From Brachionus rotundiformis (Eukaryota; Rotifera; Eurotatoria; Ploima; Brachionidae): a stretch of DNA of 64,000 nt. Position numbers and translations under genes: made by a program. Below are positions 34,371 through 46,300 of this stretch, piece after piece (position 1 is the first letter of the stretch; each line of letters starts with the position of its first letter). The DNA lies in NCBI GenBank assembly GCA_016802295.1, contig JAESIW010000207.1, positions 2,338,876 to 2,402,875 of the forward strand. The letters run 5' to 3'. The notes under the pieces were generated by a model, which saw nothing but the letters and a program-made list of their open reading frames with translations, did no database searches and was not told the origin of the DNA.

Positions 34371-35948
34371 ATGCTTTGCCTAAGAAATTTTTTGTTCTGG
34401 TTGACTGTTTGTTGTATGTGTCAATGTGAGAGTCAGGTAAACAATGGGTGCTATGGCATGACCAAAGATGCAACTGGCTGTGAAGATAGTGTAGAGAGTG
34501 TAGAAAATGTGACAGATTCGGTTGAAGTGCCGGAAAGATTTGATTTTGTAGCTAGAATGGTTTATCTTAAGGAAAATTTTACAGTAGAAAATGTGACACA
34601 AGTGAGTCCGATAGAGCCTGAGCAAGAGTTAGAGGTCGATGACCAATTTGAAGTTTTGAATGTAAGTGAAGTCGAATTGGTCAAAAGACAGTTGGAAGTG
34701 GCAAATTTGACTGATTTTAACAGCACTGAAGTTCCAGTTGTAGTCAGAACTTTGGATTTTGTCATCGAAAACCAAACAATTGACAATTTAAATCTTACCG
34801 AGAACCAAACTGTTCAAGTCCGCGTGGTCAAAGATTTGGACCAAGTAAATGAGACCCTGGTCTTGGTAAATGAAACTTCTATTGTTCAGAGAATTCTGGT
34901 ACAAGTTGAAAACTCAACCGAAGCTCTAAATGAGACTGTGGCTCGAGTGGTAAGAAATGTTGATCAAATAGAATTGGTCAACTCGACCGAATGTGAAAAC
35001 AAAACTTCTACTGCTATGGCTGTAGAAGCGCGTAACTTTGGAAATGAGTGCCGTGCAGTTGGCTCATGTGTAAAAGGAGTTTGTGACAAATATTCCAAGG
35101 ATTTTAACTGTGTATGCCAGCCAGACTACGAAGGAGCCACTTGTGATGTAAAAATTACTCAAGACAAGTACTACGAGCAGGTTTTGAACAACAGCTTTTG
35201 TGTAGATACGTTCCTTAATGAAACATTTTACAGTTCAGATGTAGCCTACGATGAATTGGTTATAAATTTAGTGGATAAAATATGGTCAGAGATAAACCCA
35301 GAAGAGCACTATTTACATTTGTTCAATTACTACAATTTGACCCAATATGCCAGTGTTGGTCTAGAGGTTCAAAAGTTGGTATTTTTCTCACGAGTTTCTT
35401 TATTTGAAGTAGAAGATAGGATAAATGTTTTTGAGAGAGTACTGGACGGTTTGATTGAGATCTTTAAGAATAGTTCTTTAAAAGACCAAGCAGTGAAGTT
35501 TGTTGCCGAATGGGAAAAGTCTGTTAATGAGAGTAAAGTGCATCCAGTTGGTCGTCATTTAGTCAGCCCACAATTTATTGAATCTGTCAAATCGGTCTTG
35601 AACGAAACATATTATTTGACCAGAGATCTGGTCGATGTCTATGAAGCCTATTTGGTATTAAATGAGACTGTCAAGTTTGATAAAATGGATCAATTGGTAA
35701 ACTCGACAGATAAAAGCTGGGTAAAAGTCATCGAATATGGTTTTTGGCACATTACTGGACAGCTGGTCGGCAAAGAAGAGTCTTATTTTATAGATAAAAT
35801 GCCAATGGCAGCTAAACGAAGCTTACCAAAAGGTATAAATAATGTTTTCAGTCGTATTAATTATAATTATTTATTTAAATATGTTTTAAAGCCTAATTTA
35901 AATGGACAAACGTTGGCTGCTGTTCTAAAATTAATTTCAAGGTTTTGA
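34371..35948 (+). CDS. secreted, heavily N-glycosylated protein with one EGF-like domain (paralogue 1)
   Basis: One exon, about 525 residues. ATG 34371 gives a signal peptide (MLCLRNFLFWLTVCCMC). The next 200 residues are acidic and packed with N-x-S/T sequons, more than twenty over the whole protein, in loose repeats built around V-x-N-x-T and V-V-R. An EGF-like domain follows (about 223-258: six Cys, with CVKGVCDKY, FNCVCQPDYEGATC). The remaining roughly 260 residues look helical and match the same part of the protein at 36631-37833: YDELVINLVDKIWSEINP against FDFLVNSLVEKILEEIYP, and EYGFWHIT against NFAFWFIT. I recognise no known domain there. No transmembrane helix, so probably extracellular matrix, cuticle or mucus. 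Function unknown. Confidence 0.8.
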   Translation: MLCLRNFLFWLTVCCMCQCESQVNNGCYGMTKDATGCEDSVESVENVTDSVEVPERFDFVARMVYLKENFTVENVTQVSPIEPEQELEVDDQFEVLNVSEVELVKRQLEVANLTDFNSTEVPVVVRTLDFVIENQTIDNLNLTENQTVQVRVVKDLDQVNETLVLVNETSIVQRILVQVENSTEALNETVARVVRNVDQIELVNSTECENKTSTAMAVEARNFGNECRAVGSCVKGVCDKYSKDFNCVCQPDYEGATCDVKITQDKYYEQVLNNSFCVDTFLNETFYSSDVAYDELVINLVDKIWSEINPEEHYLHLFNYYNLTQYASVGLEVQKLVFFSRVSLFEVEDRINVFERVLDGLIEIFKNSSLKDQAVKFVAEWEKSVNESKVHPVGRHLVSPQFIESVKSVLNETYYLTRDLVDVYEAYLVLNETVKFDKMDQLVNSTDKSWVKVIEYGFWHITGQLVGKEESYFIDKMPMAAKRSLPKGINNVFSRINYNYLFKYVLKPNLNGQTLAAVLKLISRF

Positions 35949-36630
35949 TAGTTTTTTTTTAATCAATTTTACAATTTAATTACGGACTAAATGGTTTTAT
36001 TCAGATTCAATTAATAAATTTTTATAAAAAAAAAATATTTTTTTTGATTATCTTTTAATATATATGATAATTATGTTATAAATGGAATGTCTTTTTTGAA
36101 AAACTCAATCTATTTTTTGATAAATACATCAATTTTTTTTTTCCATCAGGTTAATTTTTATTGATTGAGTAGATCATTTCTCTTAAAAAATCAATAATTA
36201 TACGAAAATATTTGGCAGATTTCAATTAGAAAAGATAAAAAAGAAAAAATACATCTTTTATATAATTAATATCCATTAAAATTTAGGTCTTAAAAAGATA
36301 AATCTTTTCGCCAAACACCTTTTCTATAAGAATTGAAGTATTGGGAAGAGTGGTTTAAATATTTTGTTTAAAAAGATTTTAATTTATATTCAAAGTAATA
36401 CTTTCCAAAGAAAGTTAAAGATACTTGATAAAAGCAAAAATAATCTGACCTATAAATTTTTCATGGCAAACAGAAAATTTAACAAACAGTCAAAAAAATT
36501 ATCATTAAATAAAGTTAAACAAACAAAAAATCATGACATCTCCACCCGAATACATATATTCAGCATAAACTATGAACTTGTATAGATATAAATAAAAAAA
36601 ATATAAAAAATAATATCAGTTATATTTAGT
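35949..36630. other. intergenic between the two EGF paralogues
   Basis: AT-rich spacer. It includes a 73-codon Lys/Asn-rich open frame (36364-36585) that I take as chance. TATA-like sequences (ATATAAATA near 36584) precede the next gene. Confidence 0.5.
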
Positions 36631-37833
36631 ATGTTTTTGACATTGATTTTAATATCATTTGCCGGTCGGCTAGCCGCCATTCCACTTGACCAAACCGATC
36701 CGATATCAGTTTGCAATTCATCTACATTCAAATATTACCATGAGGATGCCAATAATGTGAGAATATATTACCAATGTGACCCATGGGGAGATTCGCTCCG
36801 AAAAGAGTGTACTAACGGGACAGTCTGGAACAATTGGTTGGTCAAATGTGATCTAATAGAAAACTTTAAAAATTTAACTCTTAATATTGTAATGAGATCA
36901 AGAGATTTTGATTGTAGACAGGAACTTAATGAATGTGTCAACCAAGGAGTATGCAATAAGAAAGGAAAATGTGAATGTTTACCACAATTTACTGGAGAAA
37001 AATGCCAAACATTAATCCAATCAATGGTCGAAGATATTCTTAGTCAAAATTTTAATTTGACCATTTTTAAGCAAAAATTAGCCAAGAGCAAAAGTTTTAT
37101 CAATGCTAGTTATTATGAAAAATACCGTTATCTTTTAGACAATGACACATATGACAAACTTAATAATTATTTGGACATGTTTGAAGGTGGTGTTAGATTT
37201 GATTTTTTGGTAAATAGTTTAGTTGAGAAAATACTCGAGGAAATTTATCCAGATACTGAATTTTTGGCATTTTTTTACCCCTTCGAACAAACGATAGGCT
37301 CCTTGCTCAGACTAATGCCCAACATGCTATCATACTCAAGATACTCGGCAGATAGATATGAATATGTATTTGAACATTTTAAAAGTGTATTGGTACAATT
37401 GGTTGATGGAATGAAAATTGTTGAATCTAATCTTACCGAAAAAGCTACTACATACAAATCTTTGACTTTAATTTTTCTAAATCAGACAATTAGTCTGTCC
37501 AATGGTACCAATAGTTTGGCCAATAAAACTGTTGAGTCGATGCGAGTTGACCAAGAGAGGCTAGTTGAAAGCTTAAAGTTAAACTTTAATTCGGTGGTCA
37601 ATTCTTGTGAGCAATTGTTTGATATGCTGGAAAACTTTCATATCAATTTAATAAATCAATTTGGACTGAGCAATTCATCAATTTATGAGATAACTTTTGA
37701 AAAGTCAGGATATGATCGGATAGATGAAGTATTCGATTTATTAATAGACATCAAGAAAGCAAGCAAAGACATTTGGAACAACTTAAATAACTTCGCATTT
37801 TGGTTCATTACTAACTTTTTATCTAATATATGA
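36631..37833 (+). CDS. secreted chitin-binding (peritrophin) plus EGF-like protein (paralogue 2)
   Basis: One exon, 400 residues. Signal peptide 1-16 (MFLTLILISFAGRLAA). Residues about 24-78 form a chitin-binding type 2 (peritrophin-A, CBM14) domain with spaced Cys and aromatic residues: FKYYHEDANN, IYYQCDPWG, ECTNGTVWNNWLVKCD. An EGF-like domain follows near 95-130 (CVNQGVCNKKGKCECLPQ). The C-terminal 270 residues are helical-looking, N-glycosylated, and share the unrecognised domain of the gene at 34371-35948. The two genes are tandem, same strand, single-exon, hence a local duplication in which one copy has a glycosylated spacer where the other has the chitin-binding domain. Likely extracellular and perhaps bound to a chitinous structure. 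Confidence 0.82.
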   Translation: MFLTLILISFAGRLAAIPLDQTDPISVCNSSTFKYYHEDANNVRIYYQCDPWGDSLRKECTNGTVWNNWLVKCDLIENFKNLTLNIVMRSRDFDCRQELNECVNQGVCNKKGKCECLPQFTGEKCQTLIQSMVEDILSQNFNLTIFKQKLAKSKSFINASYYEKYRYLLDNDTYDKLNNYLDMFEGGVRFDFLVNSLVEKILEEIYPDTEFLAFFYPFEQTIGSLLRLMPNMLSYSRYSADRYEYVFEHFKSVLVQLVDGMKIVESNLTEKATTYKSLTLIFLNQTISLSNGTNSLANKTVESMRVDQERLVESLKLNFNSVVNSCEQLFDMLENFHINLINQFGLSNSSIYEITFEKSGYDRIDEVFDLLIDIKKASKDIWNNLNNFAFWFITNFLSNI

Positions 37834-38041
37834 AATTTAAATTTTTATCAATTTATCATTTTTATCATTTAAATAAAATATTTTAAAAAAAAAATTAATT
37901 AAAAATTATTCCTTTTAAAATCAATTAATGTTAATAGATTTTTAAATTAAAACCAAAATAATGAATATATAAATAGATTTTAAAAAAGTGTTTTTTTTTA
38001 ATTAAATTAGTGGTACATTTAAAATTTAAGTGCTATTAAGA

Positions 38042-38123
38042 GACGAGGTGGCCGAGTGGTTAAGGCGATGGACTGCTAATCCATTGTGTTTTGCACGCGA
38101 GGGTTCGAATCCCTTCCTCGTCG
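38042..38123 (+). tRNA. tRNA-Ser (anticodon GCT)
   Basis: A class II tRNA of 82 nt. The acceptor stem GACGAGG pairs with CCTCGTC and G is the discriminator. The D arm is TGGCCGAGTGGTTAAGGC. The anticodon stem ATGGA/TCCAT encloses CTGCTAA (anticodon GCT, reads AGC/AGU). A variable arm TGTGTTTTGCACG follows, then the T arm AGGGTTCGAATCCCT. Poly-T directly downstream is the polymerase III terminator. No intron. Confidence 0.96.
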
Positions 38124-38286
38124 AATTTTTTTCATTTAGTTACACTTTTATTCAAAAATAAAGTACAATCATATTAAAAAATATAACAACAATTAAAAAT
38201 AAAATTAATTAAGTAATATAATTATTTTTATCTGTTGAAAAAAAATGGATAAACTGTACCATTCAACACACTAAGGACATAGAAAT

Positions 38287-38732
38287 TTAAGCCTGACCAC
38301 CCCACGGTCTTCGCCTATGTCTCATTCTGAATTTTCTTGATCGCTTGGCATGCCTGTGGTCATCGCGCTGTCGGTCCGTGTCCCGACGCCCGGCCCAAGC
38401 ATTGAAACCGCCTTTTCTAATGCTTCTGCCGAACAGGTACGCATTTATGCCCGGCGGTCCGAGTGGCATGTACTCGGTAGAGTCTTCCTCGAATTCGCCC
38501 ATACCATCATCACCCATTGCCTCAAAACTATCTAAAATAAAGAAAAAAATATTAAATTTTGAATCTAAATTATATTTTTTCTTAAAAGACCATCGGTCAG
38601 GCCAAATTTGTTGTCATATTTTCTTTTGTGCTCTTCGACTTGGTTGTTTGAGTTGTGTACAGATGAATTCACTGATTTGGAACATATTGAGAGTATACTT
38701 AGTGATATAAGGATCAAATAGGGGTATCTCAT
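38287..38732 (-). CDS. candidate neuropeptide precursor (FNAWA-amide, possibly kinin-like)
   Basis: Two minus-strand exons, 38732-38591 and 38531-38287, in phase (split Asp codon), 128 residues. Exon 1 starts with a signal peptide (MRYPYLILISLSILSIC), then a short spacer and a basic site HKRK. Exon 2 has an acidic spacer (GEFEEDSTEY), then PPGINAYLF-GR, SIRK and GGFNAWA-GRR, and finally a very basic tail. Gly followed by basic residues is the standard signal for cleavage and C-terminal amidation, so the predicted products are an AYLF-amide peptide and GGFNAWA-amide. The second ends F-x-x-W-x-amide, like leucokinins (FxxWG-amide, and WS-amide in molluscs). The kinin link is inference from five residues. 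Receptors of that family are not in the window. The donor GTCTTT is weak and should be confirmed. Confidence 0.6.
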
Positions 38733-40347
38733 TGTTGGCTAATTTAAAAAACCAAAAATCTAAAATTATTAAACAAAAAAATAAGAAATAAGTTTAGACT
38801 AATTAAGTAAATGGCAAACTAAATTTCTTATCAGATGCCATTAAAATCTTTTTATTTTTAAAGAAATAAGAATTTATTTTTCCATGCCAAACACCTATAT
38901 ATTTCGCTTGTCAATTAATTAATGTTTTCTTGGTGATTTGATATTTTCTTATCATTAATCTTTTTTTAAAATGTGTCTCTTCAATTTAAGTTTATTTTTG
39001 CTTGTCAGAAAATAAATTGCAGTCTTTTCCCGAATGAAAATTGATCGATTTAAGATAGATAAAATAAATTCCTTAATTCCTTAATGCTTTTAATTTGAAT
39101 CAATTTGCGTATTTATTGGTTTATGGCCCAAGAGAATAATTAATTGCTTGAGCTTTAAATGCTTTACCATTTATTGGAACCTCTGACTTGTCATAGCACA
39201 GAAATGACAAGAAAATTGGCAAAATGATCCTGCTTTTATAGCCGTATCAGCGAGTAGGAAGTGATACGACTATTAAGGCCTAAGCTTAAGGGCTTTTTTA
39301 ATTATCTACTCACAAAACTCTCAATTGAAAAATATTTTTCCAAAATTTGAAAAATATATATTATTTTATCAACTATTATAACAGATTAAAAATAATTTAA
39401 AATTTAATTTGAAAATAAATTGAACGCTAAAAGCAATACTGATAATGAAATAATTAAATTAATGCTAATTTATCTTTTATTTTTGATTTAAAAAAAAAAC
39501 TTAAATTAATACTATTTAAAATCTAATTTCTTACTTTAGTTAAAAAATAATTGATATATTTATTAAATCAAAAAATTTATCTTCTAATATAGATTTTTTT
39601 TTTAAAAAAAATTTGATGTAAATTAAGCTGTTGTATTCAATAAACATCTTTTTTATTGACCTCACAATTTTTGAATTTTATTTATATACAAAAAAATGAA
39701 TCACCGGAATGTTCAATATGCATCATTAGATTCATTAGTTAATTCAGATGTTTTTTTTGACTCATTTTATTAACCTTTTATCTAATAAATTAATTAAATT
39801 ATGAATAATATTCCTTAAAAATAAGGTGATTAAATTAAGCCTATCTATTTGAAAAAATTTAAAATATTAAAAATATTTAAATAAAGCAATGATTCATTAA
39901 GCAGTCTGATTTGTTTATTTAGCCAAGTCGATTAATTTTTGATTAAAATAAAATAAAATTTTAATTTAAAAAAAAATAATTTTATTTTGATATTATTAGT
40001 AATATGGCAACTTCAAATCCCAGCTCAGGCAGCACTTATCCTCCTGTTACTAACAAATTCATTCAAAATGTGTCATCTAAAATTCAAATAATCAAAAAAC
40101 ATGCTAATCTTTATCAATATATATCAATAAATGCTTAATTTTGGCATCATACTGATAACGTAATTGATTTTAATTAATATTTTTGACAACTAAAAATTGC
40201 TAACGAATTTAATAAAATTACAATTAAAATTTTTGATTTAAATAAAAAAATAAATGAATTTTTATGAATTAATTAAAAATTTTATTTATTTATCAATAAA
40301 AACAAAATTTAAATAATAAGAAAAATTATATAATATAATTATATTTT
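38733..40347. other. intergenic, no gene seen
   Basis: AT-rich spacer between the peptide gene (5' side) and the dynein gene (3' side). A small less AT-rich block at 39230-39300 holds a 7-bp hairpin (CGTATCA/TGATACG) and an imperfect hairpin followed by T7, and could be part of a small RNA gene. Nothing else is supported. Confidence 0.45.
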
Positions 40348-43300
40348 CTAATCGCTTAGTTGGCATATTAAAGCAGCTCCCTTTCTAATCCAGTGGTCTT
40401 GGTCTTCGTCACTGGGCAAATTAATACTAACCACAAAATTTGTTGAATGACCTGTTGAAAAAATTTGAATAGATATGATAAATTATAATAAAAAAAAGGT
40501 ATTAATTTACCCGTGGTCGAAAGAGTTCCAGCACGGGCAGCCGTTCTGTACAACGGAGAAATATAGTGTTGGGAATTGTGGACAAAATTTCGTTTTGGCT
40601 CCATGTGCAACATTGGTAATGGTGGATTCATCTCTCCCAAATTCGACTCTGTGCACTTCATATTTTGGTCATCCCATCTGAACGCGTCCATAAACAGACC
40701 ATGAATCAACAAACCATCATTAGGCACTTCAATTTGTCTGTCCTCTTCCAACTGTTGGCCGTACTCGAGCTCTTTGAGCATATCTTGGTACTGAAACTGG
40801 TCTCTGTACAACTTATGCACATGAAACTCGAATGAGAGTTCGTCTATGGGCAAATCGTACTTTCTGGCATGGACTTGCAGAGTGCCAGTGAGAAAACCTT
40901 GCGGGAAAAATATGCCTGGCAACCAAAAGGACACACATGAACCATTCACAATCCACCCATCGATGAAATCACATCTCAGTATCAGATCTTTGACCCATGA
41001 ACCAAGTGTTTTCATGGACGGATAGGCAGCGTTCGACCAAAGACTCGGCACTTGGTTGTTCAAAAAAGAAGAGTACATTTTTTCCAATTGTTCATTCATG
41101 ACCACAAATCCCTTGATTGCTTTTTTTAAATTGTTCAATGAAGTTTTAATAATGACCAATAATTTGTTATATCTGTCCACTTCTTGCTGCAAAACAGTGG
41201 TCAATGAGTTGATCCGGCCCATAGAGTCCTGTTGAAACAAAGATTGAGGCGCCTTTTCCAAGTCAAGTTTGTCAATCAGCTTTGCCAGTATACTATCGGC
41301 CAACTCGTACACAATTTCATCATTGGACTTGCCCGAACCGCCTGAGCTTACTCTTGGCTGAACGTCCAAGATAGTGCCTATCAAGTAACTTGTTTCCTGT
41401 ATCTGAAAAGTAATATTGGCATTCTGGTGCATTCCGAATATTTCTGGATCGTCAATCATTGGCAAGCCGTCAATGTACTCTCTGTAATCTTTTAATGTCT
41501 CGTAGTCAGGTGCGTAGTAGATGCCCGAAGATGAATATTTGTAGCCTGGAGTGAGGGTTTCAGGAGCAAAGAACCGCTTTAAGATGGTTCGCAAACATCG
41601 CTGGTCCCAAGAGTCAGTCACTCTGCCACCGTAAGTAATTTCACTGGTTATGTAGATGAGAGCGTCCCATGGTATGTAGCCTTCGCTGCAGAACATTTGA
41701 AAATTTAACAAGGCACTTTCTCTGTCCGAGTCGTTGAACTCGTACTTTATATTCCATCCCAGAGAGCCAAATTTTTTACGCTCTTGAATTATGGCATGGA
41801 AAAAGCAAATACCAAAGACTATTTTTCTCCAGTCCGAGGCCAGAAGGTTTTCTTCGAAAAAAGAAGATTGTATTTCAGCAAAGGCACGTTTGGTGTTGGC
41901 TTTTAGACCCTTTGGTGGTTCATTGGTCACTTTGACACTGTTTTGAAGCACACTTACAGGAAAACTCTTGGCAGGCATGGAACTCAGGAAAAGTCGATAA
42001 TCTTGGTGCACTGGTGTGATCGGATCGGCCAATTTTTTAACTATTTCCTCCATTGCCAACATCCACGAAGCTGCCAAGTGGCAATTTTGCAAAAAGACCC
42101 ACTCTCCGCTCTTGACTGCTGCGTTAATTAGTTTTTCGGCCACTGGACCTTGGCCTTGACCTAATGAAATTGATTGTATCTTATTTGACATTCCCATTTC
42201 TTTGGCAAAACGCAAGAATGCTCCCATGGGGTCCGAACCTGTGCTTAGGATAAAAACCAAAGAGATGCGATTTGACATGTCTTTGTAAAGTGTGTTCAGA
42301 TCAGTGGCTGGACTCTCCACAAATTGCTGTCCAAGATTTCGAGCAACGAACATTGTCACCGCTTGGACAACTTTGTCTTCGGCAAAATTTTTTATCAAAA
42401 TCAAGCGGTAAAATTCACTTAGATCTTTTTCATACTCGTACTTGTCACCTCCACTGAATTCTTCGACCGGATTCAAATTTATTTCCAATTTACCTTTAAT
42501 TTAATTAATTATTTTTTGAATATTTTCCAAAATTAGTTTAAATTTTTTAATAGAAAACAATTTTAATTTATTTTTATTGAATCGACAAGATTTCATGAAG
42601 ACATTTTTCCTTAATTTTAAAAATAAATAAAAAAATAAAAATTTTTTTTAAATTTGATTATTAAAGTATTATTAATTTAAAAATTAAATTGAATGCTGAC
42701 AAAGTGTAATTATTAATGGAAAGCGAAACAATTTTTAATAAAAAAAAAATTTTAATTTGTTTATAAATAAAAATCTTGCCAATCAATGATTGATAAATTA
42801 ATTTTAATAAAGAATATTTTAAATAGATTTTTAGAATTTAGATAATGTTAAATTCTATGGAAAAAAAATCCCAAATTTTGCCATTATGGACTTACCTAAT
42901 GTAATAGTTATGGGCTTTGTAGTAATGTCTTCTGGTAAATTTTTAAAAACTTCCAAATTAGCTGCCAAATCACAAGCATTATTCCATCCAGGCTCACTTA
43001 ACCATTTTATATCAGGTTTTGGTGGTCGTTTCTTGTCCATACCAGCTGTTCCTCTCAAGAACAAAATCCACTCATCTGGCTTAATTTTTCCTTCCAATTT
43101 CATAATCTCCACACAAAGCATAAAACTAAAAACGAGCTTATCTTTTTCGAACAAACCTCTTGACACATTGGTGTACACGCTGCTTGTAGTCTCTTTTAAC
43201 AAAATGCCAAGTCTTTTCTCAAGATCACTGGCTTTGGTCGAATTTTCAATGGTTGCATTGAAAAGTTGTGTGAAATATCTAAGACTGAACTGGTACATGG

Positions 43301-46300
43301 GATCAATCAGGCCCAGATCAGCCACAACAAAGTACATGACAGAGCCTCTTGACGCCACTGAACGATACTTTTCTCTAGCAGCACTTATGTTGGCCTCGGT
43401 TTTTTCAGCCTCTTCCAAACGATGCGATATTGCTTGCGAAGTTGTCTTGGAATCGTTCAATGTGTTAACCAGTTCTTCATTGTCAAGTATGTTTCCTTCA
43501 GACTCGAACAACATCTTGAGAATTTTGTCCTCAATTGCTTTCAATTGGTTCTTGTCATTGTTGATGTTGGTTATCAATTTGTTTCTTTCCTCTTCTAAAT
43601 CTGGTCTTTCCAAACGAACCACATCGCTCAAAATTTGGTCTTCGAGGCCCGATTTGGTCACACTAAAGTTAATGATGGTCACTTTGATGCACACTTCTGG
43701 CAAATAGTGCGGATTGGATAGTTTAGTTGTCATGTAGAAGCGGAAATTTGGATCGTAGTCGACGTCACTGTCTCCCAGGCGAATCAACAATCGTCCACCG
43801 GACATAAAAGTTTGCTTTAAAAGTATGGGCTCCAGGGCTGGATCGATTTGTTCGCCAAGGTCTTCGAGCAAGATGGGCATGCCTATGCGGACACAGTTTT
43901 CCAATGTGCGCAAAAATGACGGATCTGACAGTTTTATAATCTTGAGCGAATTTTCTCGTTCTTTGTTTCTAATCCATCTATTGGCTTGTTCTTGTGGATC
44001 TATCATCAATGGCCATCGGCGACCTTTGGTAACCAGAATGGCATTTTCTGTTGAAAAATCATCTCTTGGCAAACCGTCTGTGTTCCATTGGCGAACAGTG
44101 AACGGATGGGACAATACTTGTATAATATTGGTGTTTTCCGATATGGGTATGTTGAACATTTTGGAGCCTTCGGTCCATTTTGTGACAAGTTCTTGGCGGT
44201 AATTGCTTGGAAAAGCTCCAAAATAAGCCACACAAGCGGCCGATATGAACACATTGCCCACTACATGATCAAGTTCTTTGTCAAATTGTTCAATGTTTTC
44301 TTTCCATCGGACCTGTTCATCGGCCAAAGCAGTGGTCAACTTTGAGGCACGTTTGAGACGCGATGATGTTTGCTGAATACTGTGTTCCAATTTTTTCTTC
44401 TCACTAACCGAATGGTCGTACTGAGATTGAAGCTCTTTGATTTGGTTCTCGACATCAGCTAATTTGTCTTGTTTTACCTTTAGCTCAGACATGACCACGC
44501 TAAGTTCGTCTTTGGCAAGCTTGAGACGAGCTTTTTTGGGCTCAACTTCTTTGGCAACTTTGGAATAAACATCTATGGCTCTGACCCACAGACACAATGA
44601 TCTACATGCCTTGCTTACTTTGGCTACTTCATCCGCTACAAACTTTGGATTATCTATGTAGGGTTTTAGCTTTTTGATACGCTGATCAGGAATATTGTCC
44701 TTGTCAAAAGCAAGTAAATTTTTCAAAAAGTTTGGATCACCAAGAATTGTTTTGCTCTGAGCCCAGTCGGCCTTTACACCTAGAAGAATGCATACAGCCT
44801 CCATTACGGTCTGGACCATTTCTGGCGGGTTGTTGAACTGTTTTATTTCCGTGATGTCACTCTTGTCCAATGCGTCCAATGCTTTTACAGCCGCTTCAAG
44901 AGCTGGTAGCGCCATGTTCAAATCGCGCTGAGCATCATCTGCGATGGCTTTTGTCTCTTCGGCCTTTACTTTGGCCACAGCTTCATCTTCTAGGACAACT
45001 TTGCGCACAGCGTCTGCTTTTTCTTGATCAATGGCCAGCTTTTCCATTAATTTGGCAGTGTCTTCAGATTTTTGCTTCAACTCTGGCTCCAGGGCCTTCA
45101 ATTCAATTTGCATCGAGTCAACTACTTGATTTGTCTGTAGCAGCTTTTTTAAACCATTATCAACTCTAAGTCGAGCGCTGTTTATCTCTCTGGAAAAAAA
45201 AATTTTTTTTTTATTTTATTTGTAAAATATAACTTTTTTTTAAGCTTTTAAATTAATTAATATTTATTATTGATAAAAATTACCAGATAATAGCCAAATA
45301 ATTAATTTAAAAAATTTAATTATTTTCTTAAATACAGATACATAAATTATTAATTAAGTTATTTTTCTTTTTTTTATTCAATTTTTTTAATTAGTTAAAA
45401 TAAATTTGAAAATTATTTTTTAGATGTCTTGAATAAATATATTCAATTTAGAAATTTTAATTAATTTTTTAATAATTTAATTTATAAGATTAAATTACTT
45501 TTTTTTGTCATTTAACATTTTAAGGTACAAATTAATCAATTCCAAATAAGAGGTAGGGGTTGTGTAGTAGTAGCGTCTAAGTTCGTCATAGAAGCGCTTG
45601 GCCATTTCAGACACGCTTGTATGAATCTCGACGCACATGTTTGATAGGGCGTCTACCAAAAACTCTTGTCCCTTCGGCCATTCGACTTTGGAAAAAGCCG
45701 AAGTGGCAACAGACAGCAAAGCATCACTTGGCCATTCAGTAAACCAGTCAATGGTGCAGCAATTGACCAATGAGGGAAACATGCGACACCGGGATCTGAA
45801 TGCGTCGCCGACCGGACTCATGCACAGCACCACATGCAAGTTGTTGCGGACTCGGTTGATAAAGAAGTTGAATATGGCATCACGGTCTCCTTCGGGAATT
45901 CCGGCGTCTTTGGCTGCTGGCCGTGTTCCCACCACCATTCGCTCATACTCGTCAGCTTCAAACAAGTTAGGCACTTCACCACTATTAAGGATATTGTTTA
46001 TATCCTCAAGAAACTCTTCAACAACTATCTGGGTATCTGTGAACAAGAATACAGTGTTTTCGTTCTTTACACCGGTTTGTTCGTACAGCTTTTTTAAATC
46101 GTCGTGAAACGAATTGTAGTTGTAGCCACGCGACAATTCAATTTGGAAGCATTTGTAGCCGCATATGTGCGAGGCTAGACGAGTGAGAGACTGTTTGCCA
46201 GTGCCGCCTACGCCGACCAATAAAGCGTTGCCTCTGTCCTGGCGGATCATGCGGCTTATACGCGCTATATGTTCCATTGCATCCATAAAAAATACCATTC

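Noticed and set aside
36364..36585. 73-codon Lys/Asn-rich frame between the EGF paralogues
   Set aside because: Low complexity, no signal peptide or motif, composition like the surrounding spacer.
42886..43707. Long plus-strand open frame (273 codons) opposite the dynein gene
   Set aside because: It lies wholly inside a dynein exon on the other strand, whose protein is clearly conserved. The frame is a by-product of codon composition.
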